Assembly (NCBI RefSeq): GCF_008831285.2
Contig: NC_045138.2
Location: forward strand, 11,108,571-11,172,570
Length of the DNA: 64,000 nucleotides
Source: Nymphaea colorata
Lineage: Eukaryota > Streptophyta > Magnoliopsida > Nymphaeales > Nymphaeaceae
Direction of reading: 5' to 3'
Shown: in pieces, positions 24,705-35,829 of the stretch
Position numbering within the stretch: position 1 is the first letter of the stretch
How the letters are laid out: each line of letters opens with the position of its first letter
Notes under the pieces: model-generated
Databases searched by the model: none
Told to the model about the DNA's origin: nothing
The model's input: the letters and a program-made list of their open reading frames with translations, nothing else
Program-made: the position numbers and the translations under genes

Positions 24705-27700
24705 CAATGTTATCCGTCTCGTATGATACGTATGCGTATCGTACGATACGTATCGTATAGGTCGAAAAAACCTATACAATACATCATCGATACGCGATAC
24801 GCATACGTATCGTACGCGTATCGCATAATACGTGCGATACACTCCCGTATCGCACGATACGGGAAAAAATAAAAAAAGGGGCCCGACGGCTCCTTTTTTG
24901 CATGTTCTTTTAAAACCGATGCTCCTCTCTCTCTCTTTTCTTGTTTGTAAACACTGCAAGAGACGTAGGAGGGAGAGATTTTCTCCATTTGCATCAAGTT
25001 TTGCCGGTGAAGAAGCTTTCATTCTCATTGTGGGGAGTCTAGGGATGGTGGGAACTGGGAAGCTTGGAGAAAGAGAGTTTTTTGGTTTCTAACAGCAAAA
25101 AGGTAAGAAATAACTCATTTTCGCTGTTGAATCGTTCATTTCTCTTATTTCCTACATTTATTTGTATGTTTTTACTTGTTTTGTGAAAATATAATGTCGG
25201 ATCCTGCATGGAAGTGGTGTACAAGAGTGAATCCCAAAGATAGGTTAAAAGTTAAGTGCAATTATTGTAAGCAAATCATATCAAGAGGGATCTCTCGCTT
25301 TAAACACCATATAGCTGGTACACACAACGATGTGGCTCAATGCAATGGCTCCCTAGAGAACCTATTGCCAGCCTATGTAAGGCACCAATGTTTGGAGCCT
25401 ATTAATGTTGTGAAAGCAAGCGGGATTGAAAAGAAAATGCAAGATGCAGATGTAGGATATGGCGACCCATATGAAGAGGAAAGAAGCGAAGGTGAAGATG
25501 TTGAGCTCGAAGAAGAAGATGTTGGTGTTAGTTTGGGAACAGCTAAAGGGAAAGACATCATGCATACAGGTGGTTCTTCTTCAACTGCAACCAGACAAAG
25601 AAGAGGTGCAAGTACAATTTTACGAGGACGTAGCAAGAGTGGGGGTTGTATTGGTGGTGGTAGAGTACCTACTATGAAGTCGAGTAATATGTTTGGCTCG
25701 ATCAAGAATTTTTTTCCCCAATTATACTGCTGTTGGTGCTCAGCCTGAGATTCGTACAGCCACGTGTTCAAAGGATATTGTTGAAGCAGCAGATAAAACC
25801 ATAGGAAGGTGGTTCTATGACGCATCCATTCCCTTCAATGCAGTAAAACTCTTTTCATTTTCAGGCTATAGCAGATGCGATTGCTACTATAGGCCGAGGG
25901 TGTAAAATGCCCTCTTTTTATAAATTGCAAGGTAAAATTCTCAATAATGTAGTTAGAGATGTCAAGGCATATTGTGATGAACTGAAATTGAGCTGGAAAC
26001 AAACAGGATGCAGTGTAATGGCTGATGGGTGGACAGACATCAAGAACAGAATATTGGTAAACTTCCTTGTATATTGCCCCTTTGGTACAATGTTCATAAA
26101 ATCTGTTAATTTGTCTGATACTCCTAAGACTGCTGATGTTTTGTTTGAGGTTTTTGATAAAGTTATACAAGCAGTTGGGCCTCAAAATGTCGTGCAATTT
26201 ATCACTGATAATGCAGCAAATTATAAAGTTGCAGGTGAAATGTTAGCAGCACGATATAGGGCATTTTATTGGAGCCCGTGTGCTGCTCACTGTGTAAATC
26301 TAATGCTTCAAGATCTTCATGAAAGAGATGATATGAAGTTTACAGTTCAAAGATGCCAAAAAATCACGAAGTTTATTTATGATCATGCTTATGTCTTGAA
26401 TTTGATGAGGAAATTCACAAATGGGGCCGAATTGATTCAACTTGCACAAACACGGTTTGCTACAAATGTTTTGACTGTGCAGAGTATAGTCAAGCAAAGA
26501 AATTCTCTCAGACAGATGTTTTCAAGTGATGATTGGGTTGCATATCCACATGCCTATAAAAGAAAGGCTATGACAGTTGTGGATACCATATTCAATGCTG
26601 ACTTTTGGGAATCATGTGTGAACTTATTGAAGATTTGTGTACCTCTAGTGAAAGTCCTCAGATTAGTTGATAGTGAAGATAGACCTTCTATTGGACATTT
26701 ATATAAGGTTATGGACAGAGGAAAGGAGGCCATTAGAGATAATATGAAGGGAAAAAAGAAGTTGTACATGACTATATGGAAGATTATAGATGAAAGGTGG
26801 TTTGGACAACTTCATCGCCCACTTCATGCAGCAGCCTATTACCTAAATCCTGCTATTAGATTTCTTCTTAATTTTAAGAAGGACAGAGAGGTCGAGTATG
26901 ACATATTGGATTGTATTGAGGTATTAGTAAGTGATTATAAAGAACAAGAAGCTATCCATATGTCGGTCAACAAATATGATACTAGTTCTGGTAGCATGCG
27001 GAGAGACACAACAATGAGATGCAGATCATCTATGCGTCCAGGTATTAGAAAAAGGGACTTTATACTTTTTGGTTGTTATTTCATTTGTTCTTTATAGCTT
27101 CTACCTTCTCATATTATTCTATTTCATTTTTACTTTCCATCTGTTATTAGACAATTTATGTGGTGGGACAGGTTTGGGGTTGATTGCCCAAAATTAAAGA
27201 AGTTTACAATTAGAATCCTCAGCCAAACATGTAGTGCAACTGGATGTGAAAGAAATTGGAGTGTATTTCAGCACATCCACAGTAAGAAGAGGAACAGACT
27301 GGAACATAAAAGGTTGAATGACCTTGTTTACGTTCGTTATAATATGAAGTTGAGACAAAGGTAAACATTTGTTATGCAAAATAGCAAATTCTAATATACA
27401 TTTTAATTTCTAACAATTTGTTAATTTGTTCTCTTGTTAGGCAACTAGAAACAACATCTATGAGGAAGCATCACACTCAATATGATCCTATCAACATTGA
27501 CCATTTTGATATATTACATTCTTGGGTTGAAGAAGAACAATATGCAATACTTGATGAGGACGATCTTGATTTTTTGAACCTTGAAGGAGCAACAGAGATT
27601 ATTGAAGAAGGAGAGGCTGAGGAGCAATGAAATGTTGGTGACATTCCATTTCCAACAGAGGGGATAGAAGCACTTAATGAAGAAAATGAAGATGTTGATG

Positions 27701-28073
27701 AAGATGACAATGCAGATGACGATTGACGAGGATTGTTATTGAATCATGATAACTATATGTTTTGACTTTTGAACTTATGAATTGTGATGTAATCGAATTC
27801 TCTTCAGTTGCTTATTATGTTATTTTGAATGTCTGATTTCTTATTTTGGAATGTGTTGTTCATACTTCATATACATGAATGTTCCTTTAAATACATTTTT
27901 CTTGATTTTTTCTGATTTTTACTTGTTTTTAGGACTTTTTTGGAATTTTTATGATTTTTTTAATATTTTTAAAAAATTAAAAAATTAATTTTACGATAAG
28001 TTACAATAGGTTACGATACGGCGTATAGGTAGGTCCGACCGATACGCGATACGCTACACCAGTGATAACATTG
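24705..28073 (+). mobile_element. hAT DNA transposon with transposase remnant
   Basis: A 3369-bp element. It starts CAATGTTATC and the reverse complement of its end is also CAATGTTATC. A perfect 8-bp TSD, AATAGAAT, lies at 24697-24704 and 28074-28081. Both subterminal regions are crowded with GATACG/CGTATC motifs (24725-24865 and 28010-28055), and both contain CGATACGCGATACGC. A hairpin (GTATAGGT ... ACCTATAC, 24755-24777) lies in the left one. Such subterminal repeats are the usual binding sites of hAT transposases. The transposase gene shows two frameshifts, so this copy is probably not autonomous but could be mobilised. Confidence 0.95.
25194..27630 (+). pseudogene. hAT transposase (BED zinc finger, DUF659, dimerisation domain), frameshifted
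   Basis: The ATG at 25194 opens a BED-type zinc finger (KCNYCKQ ... FKHHIAGTH), followed by an acidic linker and a basic Ser/Gly-rich stretch. The frame shifts near a T7C4 run at about 25708-25720 and again at an A4 run at about 25847. The long frame 25907-27041 carries the DUF659/RNase H-like core (SVMADGWTD, FITDNAANYK, SPCAAHCVNLMLQDL). A likely intron spans about 27042-27150. The next exon encodes the hAT C-terminal dimerisation motif (LSQTCSATGCERNWSVF). A second intron (27361-27440, GT-AG) leads to an acidic C-terminus ending at 27630. It cuts and pastes DNA in the nucleus; DUF659-type proteins are common in plants. Phase at the first intron does not fit perfectly, suggesting a third small lesion. 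Confidence 0.85.
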
Positions 28074-29221
28074 AATAGAATATTAATCCAAATTACCAAA
28101 CTAACTAGAGCTTATTTCATAGTTTATAGAGATTCACAACTTTTATTGTCAAAAACAGCTCTTGGATAAAAGCTAAACATAAAGTCTGCATATTGAAAAA
28201 AAAAAGATCGTAGAATAAGAATGAACCCTCTTTATCACATTTTTCCGGAAAAGAATACATCTTCAGAATGTCCGTTAGGAAAGCAACCATTAGTATGGAA
28301 ACATATCCAGCACAGCCAGATCTCCTACCACGAGAACAGATTCCCCGTGAACAGAAATACCATGCTGCAATCAAACATGGCCAGAACAAATGGCATCTGG
28401 TTCATAAAGAATAACTAGGTCGACCATTTACGTTTTCAAAATTCAGAGCACGCAACTTACAATGCCAAATGATCTAGTAGAAAAGCCAAATATAGAACGA
28501 GACCCAAATTTCTGCGGGGAAGGTGCAAAAAGCAGCGAGGCTCCCTAGCAAAGAATTCAGGACAGTACGAGGTCACCTAAAGCTAGTGAACCACTAGCCC
28601 AGAACTTTATGAAGGATGACGTTTGTATGATAAAGAACGTGTAGTAATGATAGCTTGATCCAGTGAAACCATTAGAGTATCAAAGAAACAATACTCGAGC
28701 TTGTTCCAAAGAACGCCAACTAGTCGGATAAACAAATTAATATAATGGCAATGAGCATTAGAATGCATATAATTATATGCGGAACTACAGGCGATTGCAA
28801 AACTCCAGATCCAAATTTGCAACATGGAGGAAGTTCAGAGTCATAGAATGGGCACAAAGTACGTGCATATCAATTCCTCCGCGCGAGTCCATACCGCCTG
28901 ACTACGTGAAGGAATCGAAGAAAAGGCATCCCAAGCTTAGACACGAAAAAGAACGGACAAAGATACCCCAACGAAATCAATTCCCCACTCAAAGAATCCA
29001 TCCACAAGCATCCTCATCGGAAAGTCCAGTCTACCAGATATCCACTTTTGACAATGAAAACAACCCAGGAGACAAACGTATGGCATCGGATTACCATTTC
29101 AGAAACAAGAAGGAATCAAGTGATCAATCCATTAGGGCGTTTCATGCGACTTCAACACGGGGATGCCATCGAAATTCCTAAAGGGCAAGCAGGGAGCTAG
29201 CAAATTATGGCCGGTTTATAC

Positions 29222-29401
29222 CTCTCGACGGGAGAGCTCAGCCTTCCATGCAGCCTCCCGCTCGGCGACTTCCCTCTCCCGCTCCTCGATATAGCTCTGC
29301 ATCTCCCTCTCCTTCATTATCCGATCCTGGATGTCCGCATCCAGCGCTTCCTTTAGCTCTTTCACGAACTTGTCCACCACAGCCTTGATCCTCACCGACA
29401 T
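29222..29401 (-). CDS. coiled-coil protein, exon 1 (N-terminal)
   Basis: The exon starts at an ATG and encodes 60 residues up to a phase-0 donor (GAG|GTATAAAC). The protein begins MSVRIKAVVDKFVKELKEAL and is then rich in Glu/Arg (MKEREMQSYIEE, EREREVAEREAAWK), a clear heptad-type coiled coil. It joins exon 2 at 20804 without changing the charged-helix pattern, which is the main reason for pairing two exons 8.4 kb apart. The gene is GC-richer here than in its surroundings. A CT-rich tract (about 29656-29677) lies upstream and may belong to the 5'UTR or promoter. No predicted membrane segment or signal peptide. Confidence 0.88.
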
Positions 29402-30043
29402 GGCTCTCCCTCTATCTCTCTCCCCCTTCTCTCTTCTCCTTTTCTTCTTACCGCCTGGTTCAATTCCTATGTGTCACGCTTCGTCCACTAACATTCCTTT
29501 GCTTGCCAACTGAACAGAAGAGAGACCATGGGAGGGAAACGCAGGGATACCCCCGTCTTTTAACTTTCACGGTTGAGGGCTGAGGAGGGAGCGATAGAGA
29601 GAGAAGAGAGAGCGGGCTGCTACTGCTGCATCTCGCAGACACCACCACCACCACCGTCTCTCTCTCTCTCTCTCAACCTTTTCTCTCCGTTTCGGGTGGA
29701 GCCGGCCGACGTGGCATTCGAGCCGAATAGCATCGCTCAATGGCCGCTGTAGTCTGCACTTGTTCGGGTAACAATTGAAAACTCGCTTCCTTCTTAAAGT
29801 CACCTGGTTTTTTTAGATAATAACAATGAGCCCTTATGTAAGTTTGTTACATGTGATCAATGGGAGAAATAACTTTACGTAAATTCATATTCAAATCGAA
29901 CAATTAAATAATTGGAATCCAAATACAAACAAAAAGATAAAATTGTTTGAATTCAAAATGCAAAGACGAATGAATGGGAATTTCAAATCTAAATGATGGC
30001 ATGCTCGTAGACTTGTTGTTCCTATAAGAATAAAAACGTGAAA
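29402..30043. promoter_or_regulatory. 5' region of coiled-coil gene
   Basis: GC-richer sequence directly upstream of the start codon, with a (TC)n tract at about 29656-29677 and an adjoining run of ACC repeats. Pyrimidine-rich 5'UTR or core promoter tracts are common in plants. No TATA box or start site could be fixed. Confidence 0.4.
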
Positions 30044-30051
30044 CTAATCGG

Positions 30052-30466
30052 CTAAGTCACACGGGTGTAAGTGTGATATGGGTGCGAATACGGGGATACG
30101 GGTACGGACAAGGTAAGTTTCACAATTTTCTGATATGTGGATACAGTAAATATAATATTCTCAAAAATTATAAATTGAAAAAAAAAATTAATAGTTTGTT
30201 CCTAAAGTCACAAACAAAATATTGTTTGTTACAAAATATTGTCTATCAATATCATAATTCTAGTCATTTATTAGAAAAACCGAAAAAAAAAACCCGAAGA
30301 GAAAGGGAGAAGAGCTGGACCTAACTTAAATCGGGTTTTTTTTGTTTGGATCATGTCTGATCCTAACCCGATCCAAAACGTATCTATGTCGTATTTGTAT
30401 TTGTATCTCCGTATCCCTGTATCGACACCAATAAATGGGATAAACTTAGGTATCCCTGTGACTTAG
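30052..30466. mobile_element. hAT-like MITE (CTAYGTCACA family), copy 3
   Basis: A 415-bp element with ends CTAAGTCACACGGG and, reverse complemented, CTAAGTCACAGGGA. The flanking 8-mers CTAATCGG (30044-30051) and TTAATCGG (30467-30474) match at 7 of 8. It shares internal blocks with the copy at 3.6 kb ('aaaaaattaatagttt', 'gtcacaaacaaaatattgtt'). Confidence 0.85.
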
Positions 30467-30867
30467 TTAATCGGTTGTAGGTCTAAATAAGGCTTGTGTG
30501 GAGGAGCATTTCCTCTTACCGTCTAAAGGGGGGCCTTAGCTCCCACCCAACCCCTTGTTCATTTAGAATACAAGGTCTGCTTTCAAATGTCACGACCTCA
30601 TGAGACTTCAACTTACACGTTAGTGGTCTCTCCTTTTACAACACGGTTAACACCTTATAATGATTCAAAATAGGAATTGACCACCTACCAACTTATGCCG
30701 CAACCATTGTACCAATTTCCTAGAGGACTGAAACTAAACAAGTTACGGTTTACATTGGTAGCAAGGTTCAAACTCAAATGTCCTTAAATAAGACAAATGT
30801 ATCCCAAACCAAACAGTGGAGGATGTCTCAAAGCACAGAGGCATAAGCGTTTGAAGGAGGCAACAAA

Positions 30868-31636
30868 TAAGCTCGGCAAAAAGCGGGTTCCCCACCAGAA
30901 TTTTATTTCGAAATTTTACTAGTGGTTCTCTTCCAGTTTCAAGAGGTGCTAGGTTATGCGATGCTGGCAAATGTGCTTTCAGTTAGTCATTTGGCAACTA
31001 TGGTCCACTAGGAATAGACTCATTCATGAAGATGCCCCAGTCCATCTCGATGGTCTACCAGCTAAGTTTGGGGCGACCTGTCTTGAATGCTTCCTTACAA
31101 AAATTCATGTGCACAAAGATTATAAGGAGCTGGTCGTGTGGCTTCATTCAAGCTGTTTTGTTGATGCATGGCCAGATATGCAAGAGAACAATCTTTGTGT
31201 TCAAATCTCTTGGGTTGTCCAAGATCTCACCAAAGTTGTGGTAGCCACCTGGAAGTTGAACTCCAGCGACAACGTGCTTTTGGATAGCAGTGTCTGAAAT
31301 GATTGCAGAAGCAATCATGCTGAATTGTGTTATTTAACCTTTTTTTTTTTCCAGTTATCATGCGGTCTCTTCCAGTGTCAGACAACAAGACTTGGTTGGG
31401 TAGATTGGGTCGTTTTTTTGAAAGGTAGGACTATTGTTTTGCTGGGTTAGCCAACATTAATGATATCAGTGGCAGGCTAACCATTCTCTGGATCAACCCT
31501 TCTACAGATACTATTGATTTGCTGTACATTTTTGTACACTTTACTCATTTTTGGTTCCCTTCATTTGTATAAAATTTTTTGTCATTATCTTCGTTAATAA
31601 AAGGTGAAAACCTATCCTCCAGCAGGGTTGTTTTTG
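30868..31636 (+). mobile_element. 5'-truncated LINE with 15-bp TSD
   Basis: A 769-bp insertion flanked by perfect GAAGGAGGCAACAAA repeats (30853-30867 and 31637-31651). It encodes the end of a LINE ORF2 (VIWQLWSTRNRLIHED, a pattern seen at the C-terminus of plant LINE proteins). It ends 'cgttaataaaa...tcctccagcagggttg' with no poly(A). The full-length LINE at 46.85 kb has nearly the same 3' end, so both belong to related families. Confidence 0.85.
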
Positions 31637-31956
31637 GAAGGAGGCAACAAAGGAACAAAGTACGCAGCACGCCACAAGCTGATAACTTGTAGGATAGACC
31701 AACTATCTTAGAGTGGCCTTAGATACCTTGTACAGAACCTACAGGCTCATATTGTGAAAGGAAGATTATAATTTCAAAATTCAAAGCTAAACTACATGTT
31801 GCCTCCATTCATGCAGACAACGTATGCTTGCTTCTGAGGTTGCTCCCTTGCACATTAGACGAAGAGAATACTTGAAAAAAAGAATACTTGGTAAGGGAAA
31901 ACATTGGTCCAAACATGTGCTTAAGACTGAACCATTGGCAATCATGGATCAGAGTT

Positions 31957-31957
31957 A

Positions 31958-32024
<67 letters not shown>
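31957..32024. repeat. compound (GT)n(AT)n(GA)n microsatellite
   Basis: Three adjoining dinucleotide runs. The (GA)n part lies next to the 3' side of the minus-strand LINE. Confidence 0.95.
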
Positions 32025-32027
<3 letters not shown>

Positions 32028-32091
32028 TGTGGGTGGGGGAAGCAAAAACCTGCCTTATTTTCAAGATCAGCACGAACTGATGATATAGTTA

Positions 32092-34767
32092 CTACATGCC
32101 ACCAGTTGCACTACCCATCATTAACAAACCACAAGACAGAAACAAAAAGATGAAAGATATAATACAATTCACATAAAAACGAAATAAGAGGGGTGGAGAG
32201 CGAGTGGAAGGACGGAACGACACCATCACCCAGCCGCAGAAGGAAGACGACAGATGCCGCAGCCGAATGACAAAATGGACATCCCCATGCACAAGACGAG
32301 CCACAGACTCCGGCGAAGAGAAGGTGCCTCTGAAGACCCTATTGTTGTGCTCCTCCCAAATGCGCCACCAAACTGAAATGAGCCACAACCTCTAGACACG
32401 ACCACAAGAAACAGACAAGTGGGGGGAATGACAGAAGATGAAAAGAAGATAAATGGAGGGTGGGTCTGAAAGACTACTAACATGAGAAGGCCAGACAGAG
32501 ACAAGAACACTAAAAAAGAAAGAGCAAGAGGTAAAAAGATAAACCCGAGACTCAACCGCGGTAAGATAAAGGGGACACTGGTTAGCTAAACTGATGCTAA
32601 GGCACTGCAAGTTGTCAAAAGTGTTGATGTGGCCAGCAAGAAGAAGCCAAACAAAAGCAATGACACGAGAAGAAGGGCCAGGAGACCAAAGGGATCGGGG
32701 TGGGAGCGACACCACGGAAGAACCAAAGGAAGCTAGTAACAAGAAGAAAAAGTGAAACCACGGGAAGGTGAAAGATGCCAAGATGAAGATGCAAATGATG
32801 AGAGGTCAGCAAGGCGGAGGAAAAGAGGAAGAACGTAAAGTAGGTTGCACCAATGAGAGGGAGATGTGTGAGAGATGAAACTACTCCAAATACTAGAGGA
32901 AGACATGTCAAATTTGGAGCAAATGAATAGGGTGATGGGAGAGTGCTCAGTTGCCAGATGTCACCACCAAGTACATACAGAAGACTCACAAGCTCGACTA
33001 AGGTTGGTAACCCCAGCACCTCCAAGAAGACGTGGAAAGACAACCATATCTCAACGCACAAGGCGATCCGAAGGCTGATCACCATCCCAGATAAAATTAC
33101 GAATGATTTTGTCAAACCTATTCAGAACCGTCAGAGCATGGAAGGGGACAGATGCAAGACAATGTTTAGCAAAAGCAATACGACCTGAGAGAGAAAACAG
33201 TTTTCTCTGCCAACACTGAAGGTAATCAACAAGTTTATGCTCCACTCCATCCCGAAAGGAGGGTGCAGGAGGCGACTGTAATATGAAGACTCAAATAGTC
33301 CATAGGCAGGCCAACAGCCTTACACCTAAAGCAAGCTTTTGCAAAAAGTACCGTGGCAAGATCTGCGTGTGTGAGGAAAATGTGACACTTAAAGAAATTA
33401 ATAGAAAGACCCAAGATGAACTCAAAAATCTAAAGGATGAGCTAAGTTCTCACAATCTGTTGGTGAGAAGTAGTGCCAAACAGGAGAAAGTCGTCAGCAT
33501 ACTGAAGGGTGGAAAAGACTTGTAAGTGGGGGAGTGAATGTAGTGTGAGGAAGTCAACGTGATGAAATAAAGCAGAAAAGCACTCGACAACTAAGTTGAA
33601 AATCAAATGCGATAACGGACAACCCTGACGAAGGCCACGACGGAGACAAAAGAAATCACCACACAACCCATTGAAAGAGACTGCAAGCAGAGCCCCAGTG
33701 ACAAGTGAAAGGATCCACTGCCTAAATGACAAACCAAAAGCAAGATGGGTGAGGAGGTCAGAAAAGGACTCACAACTAATCGAATCAAAGGTCTTAAAGA
33801 TGTCCAACTTAAGGAAGATGGAAGGAAGACACTGACAATATAGGGAGTGAACAACCTCATTGGCCAAGACAACAACATCATACAAACGCCGACCATTGAT
33901 GAAAGCAACTTGGAACAGGTTAATGAGAGAAGACAAAACAGGCGCAAGCTGTTAAGAAAGCAACTTAGCAATAATCATGTAAGGTGTGCACAAGATGGAG
34001 ATCAGACGAAAGTGATTGATGTCCGTAGGGTTAAGACACTTAGGCACCAAGACGCAGGTGACTCGATTAAATTCCTTAAGAAAGACGGAGTTGGAGGCAA
34101 ACTCAATACAAAACGCAAATACATCAGCACTACAAGCCTCTCAAAATGTGCGAAAAAATTCAATAGGGAAACCATCAATGCCGGACGCCTTACCAGGGCC
34201 AAGGGCCCAGACAACATTTTTTATCTCTTGGTGCAGAAAGGGCCGCTCAAGAGAGATTGAACACGAGACGGAGAGAGAGGAGAGGTGAAAGTTCGACAAC
34301 GGGGCACAGACGCGAAGAGACTTAGAGTAGAAATCTCGAAACTGAGCAGTCAAAGCCAGGAGAATGTCATCACAAAGAAAAACCCTATGCCCGATAACCA
34401 TAGACTAGAGCAATGTCTGGCGGTGCCTTTGAGAGGTGGCCAAGTGGAAGAATATAAATGTGCGAAAAAATTCAATAGGGAAACCATCAATGCCGGACGC
34501 CTTACCAGGGCCAAGGGCCCAGACAACATTTTTTATCTCTTGGTGTAGAAAGGGCCGCTCAAGAGAGATTGAACACGAGACGGAGAGAGAGGAGAGGTGA
34601 AAGTTCGACAACGGGGCACAGACGCGAAGAGACTTAGAGTAGAAATCTCGAAACTGAGCAGTCAAAGCCAGGAGAATGTCATCACAAAGAAAAACCCTAT
34701 GCCCGATAACCATAGACTAGAGCAATGTCTGGCGGTGCCTTTGAGAGGTGGCCAAGTGGAAGAATAT
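32092..34767 (-). pseudogene. LINE reverse transcriptase and C-terminus, broken
   Basis: The upstream part has the RT entry motif GPGKASGIDGFPIEFF (twice because of a duplication). The next piece (33442-33936) has VAFINGRRLYD, LKLDIFKTFDS, GLRQGCPLS and the catalytic-site motif LQYADDFLLF. Further on come KLFSLSGRIAFAKHCLASV (33051-33245) and the C-terminal WRIWEEHNNRVF (32092-32388). This is the RT order of plant L1 elements. Multiple frames and stops show it is a pseudogene. Confidence 0.85.
34144..34767 (-). repeat. 312-bp tandem duplication inside LINE RT
   Basis: Units 34144-34455 and 34456-34767 are nearly identical; the one difference I saw is at the 'ttggtgc/tagaaag' site. The period is 104 codons. 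It duplicates the segment encoding PGKASGIDGFPIEFF. Confidence 0.93.
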
Positions 34768-35049
34768 AGAATTCTAGTCTCCATATAAAAGCCAACCCAG
34801 CCTAGAACGTTGCTGCCAATGGATGAACTCTCTAATCTGCCACTCCTGAGCAAGACACTGGAGACAAATAAGATGGAAAGACTGATCCACAGAAATATTG
34901 TTAGAAGACAGGATCTCCTCATCTCAAACAGTCACCTCAGAAAATTTGCCACTCCAAAAAAAGCGTTTACAGGCGAAGACCTCCTTCCTGATGGAACGCA
35001 ACTTCTGCGAGAGCCTAAAAGCAACCCACCTACCATTGATGATGCGAAC

Positions 35050-35811
35050 CTACCATTTATGGACGACAACCACAAAGGACTCGTCACGGAGCCACCAAAG
35101 CTCGAAACAGAACCTGGCGCGCCCGGTACTAGCCCTACCCTGAAGAAAGGAAAGGAGTAGCGGAGCATGATAAGACAAGTGTCTCGGTCCTAAAACCGAG
35201 GAGGATGAAGGAAAAGCAAAGAACAGCTCAGGCGAGAGGAAGACATAGTCCAACCTACAGAGAATGGAAGGATTTCTATTGTTGAACCAAATAAACTCAC
35301 CATTATTCAGAGACACGTCAAAAAAATTGAACTCTTCAACGAACAAGCGAAAAGCAAACATAGACAGACCAAAAGTGATAGGAGAGGATGAATCAACAGG
35401 GCTAAGCAAACAATTGAAGTCTCCTACCAAAAGCCAAGGCGAATGAGCAAGCTAACGAGCATGATGTAGCTCAACCCACAGCTGGTCACGCAAAGCCCCA
35501 ACGCAAGGGCCATAGACCGCAGTAACTAAGACCGGGCCATGGGGCCAAAGACCATTGAGAGAGGCTGAGATAGAGTACCTACCAACATGCACAACTACTC
35601 CTGTAAGAGGCGGAGACCAAGCTAGCAGGATGCCGCCAACGGCCGCATTAGCAGGTAGGAACCCAAAGGACGACTGACGAAAAAAAGTACGAACACAGGC
35701 ATGAGAAATCACAAACAGCTTGGTCTCAACCACAATAAGCATTGAAGGTCCATGTTGATAGATCCAAGAAGAGAGATACCTACGCCGATAACAGGCACTC
35801 AGGCCCCGCAC
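35050..35811 (-). pseudogene. LINE AP-type endonuclease, broken
   Basis: An N-terminal piece with VRGLS-like MRGLSACYRR and VVETKLF (35452-35811) is followed by a piece with VGDFNCLLSPVDSS, FIWFNNR and LCRLDYVFLS (35050-35430). These are the conserved blocks of the exo-endonuclease-phosphatase fold that nicks target DNA for LINE insertion. Confidence 0.8.
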
Positions 35812-35829
35812 ATTCTAGCATGCAACCTT

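Larger units (their letters stand above)
20805..29221 (-). other. 8.4-kb intron of coiled-coil gene
   Basis: The intron runs from donor GAG|GTATAAAC to acceptor TTTTGCAG. It holds a (TA)n tract next to the acceptor (20887-20948) and a complete hAT transposon in antisense orientation to the gene. The rest (20950-24696 and 28082-29221) is AT-rich sequence without recognised features. Short ORFs inside are not supported as genes. Confidence 0.8.

Noticed and set aside
24832-25092. Plus-strand ORF before the hAT transposase as a gene
   Set aside because: It lies in the 5' untranslated part of the hAT element and shows no domain.
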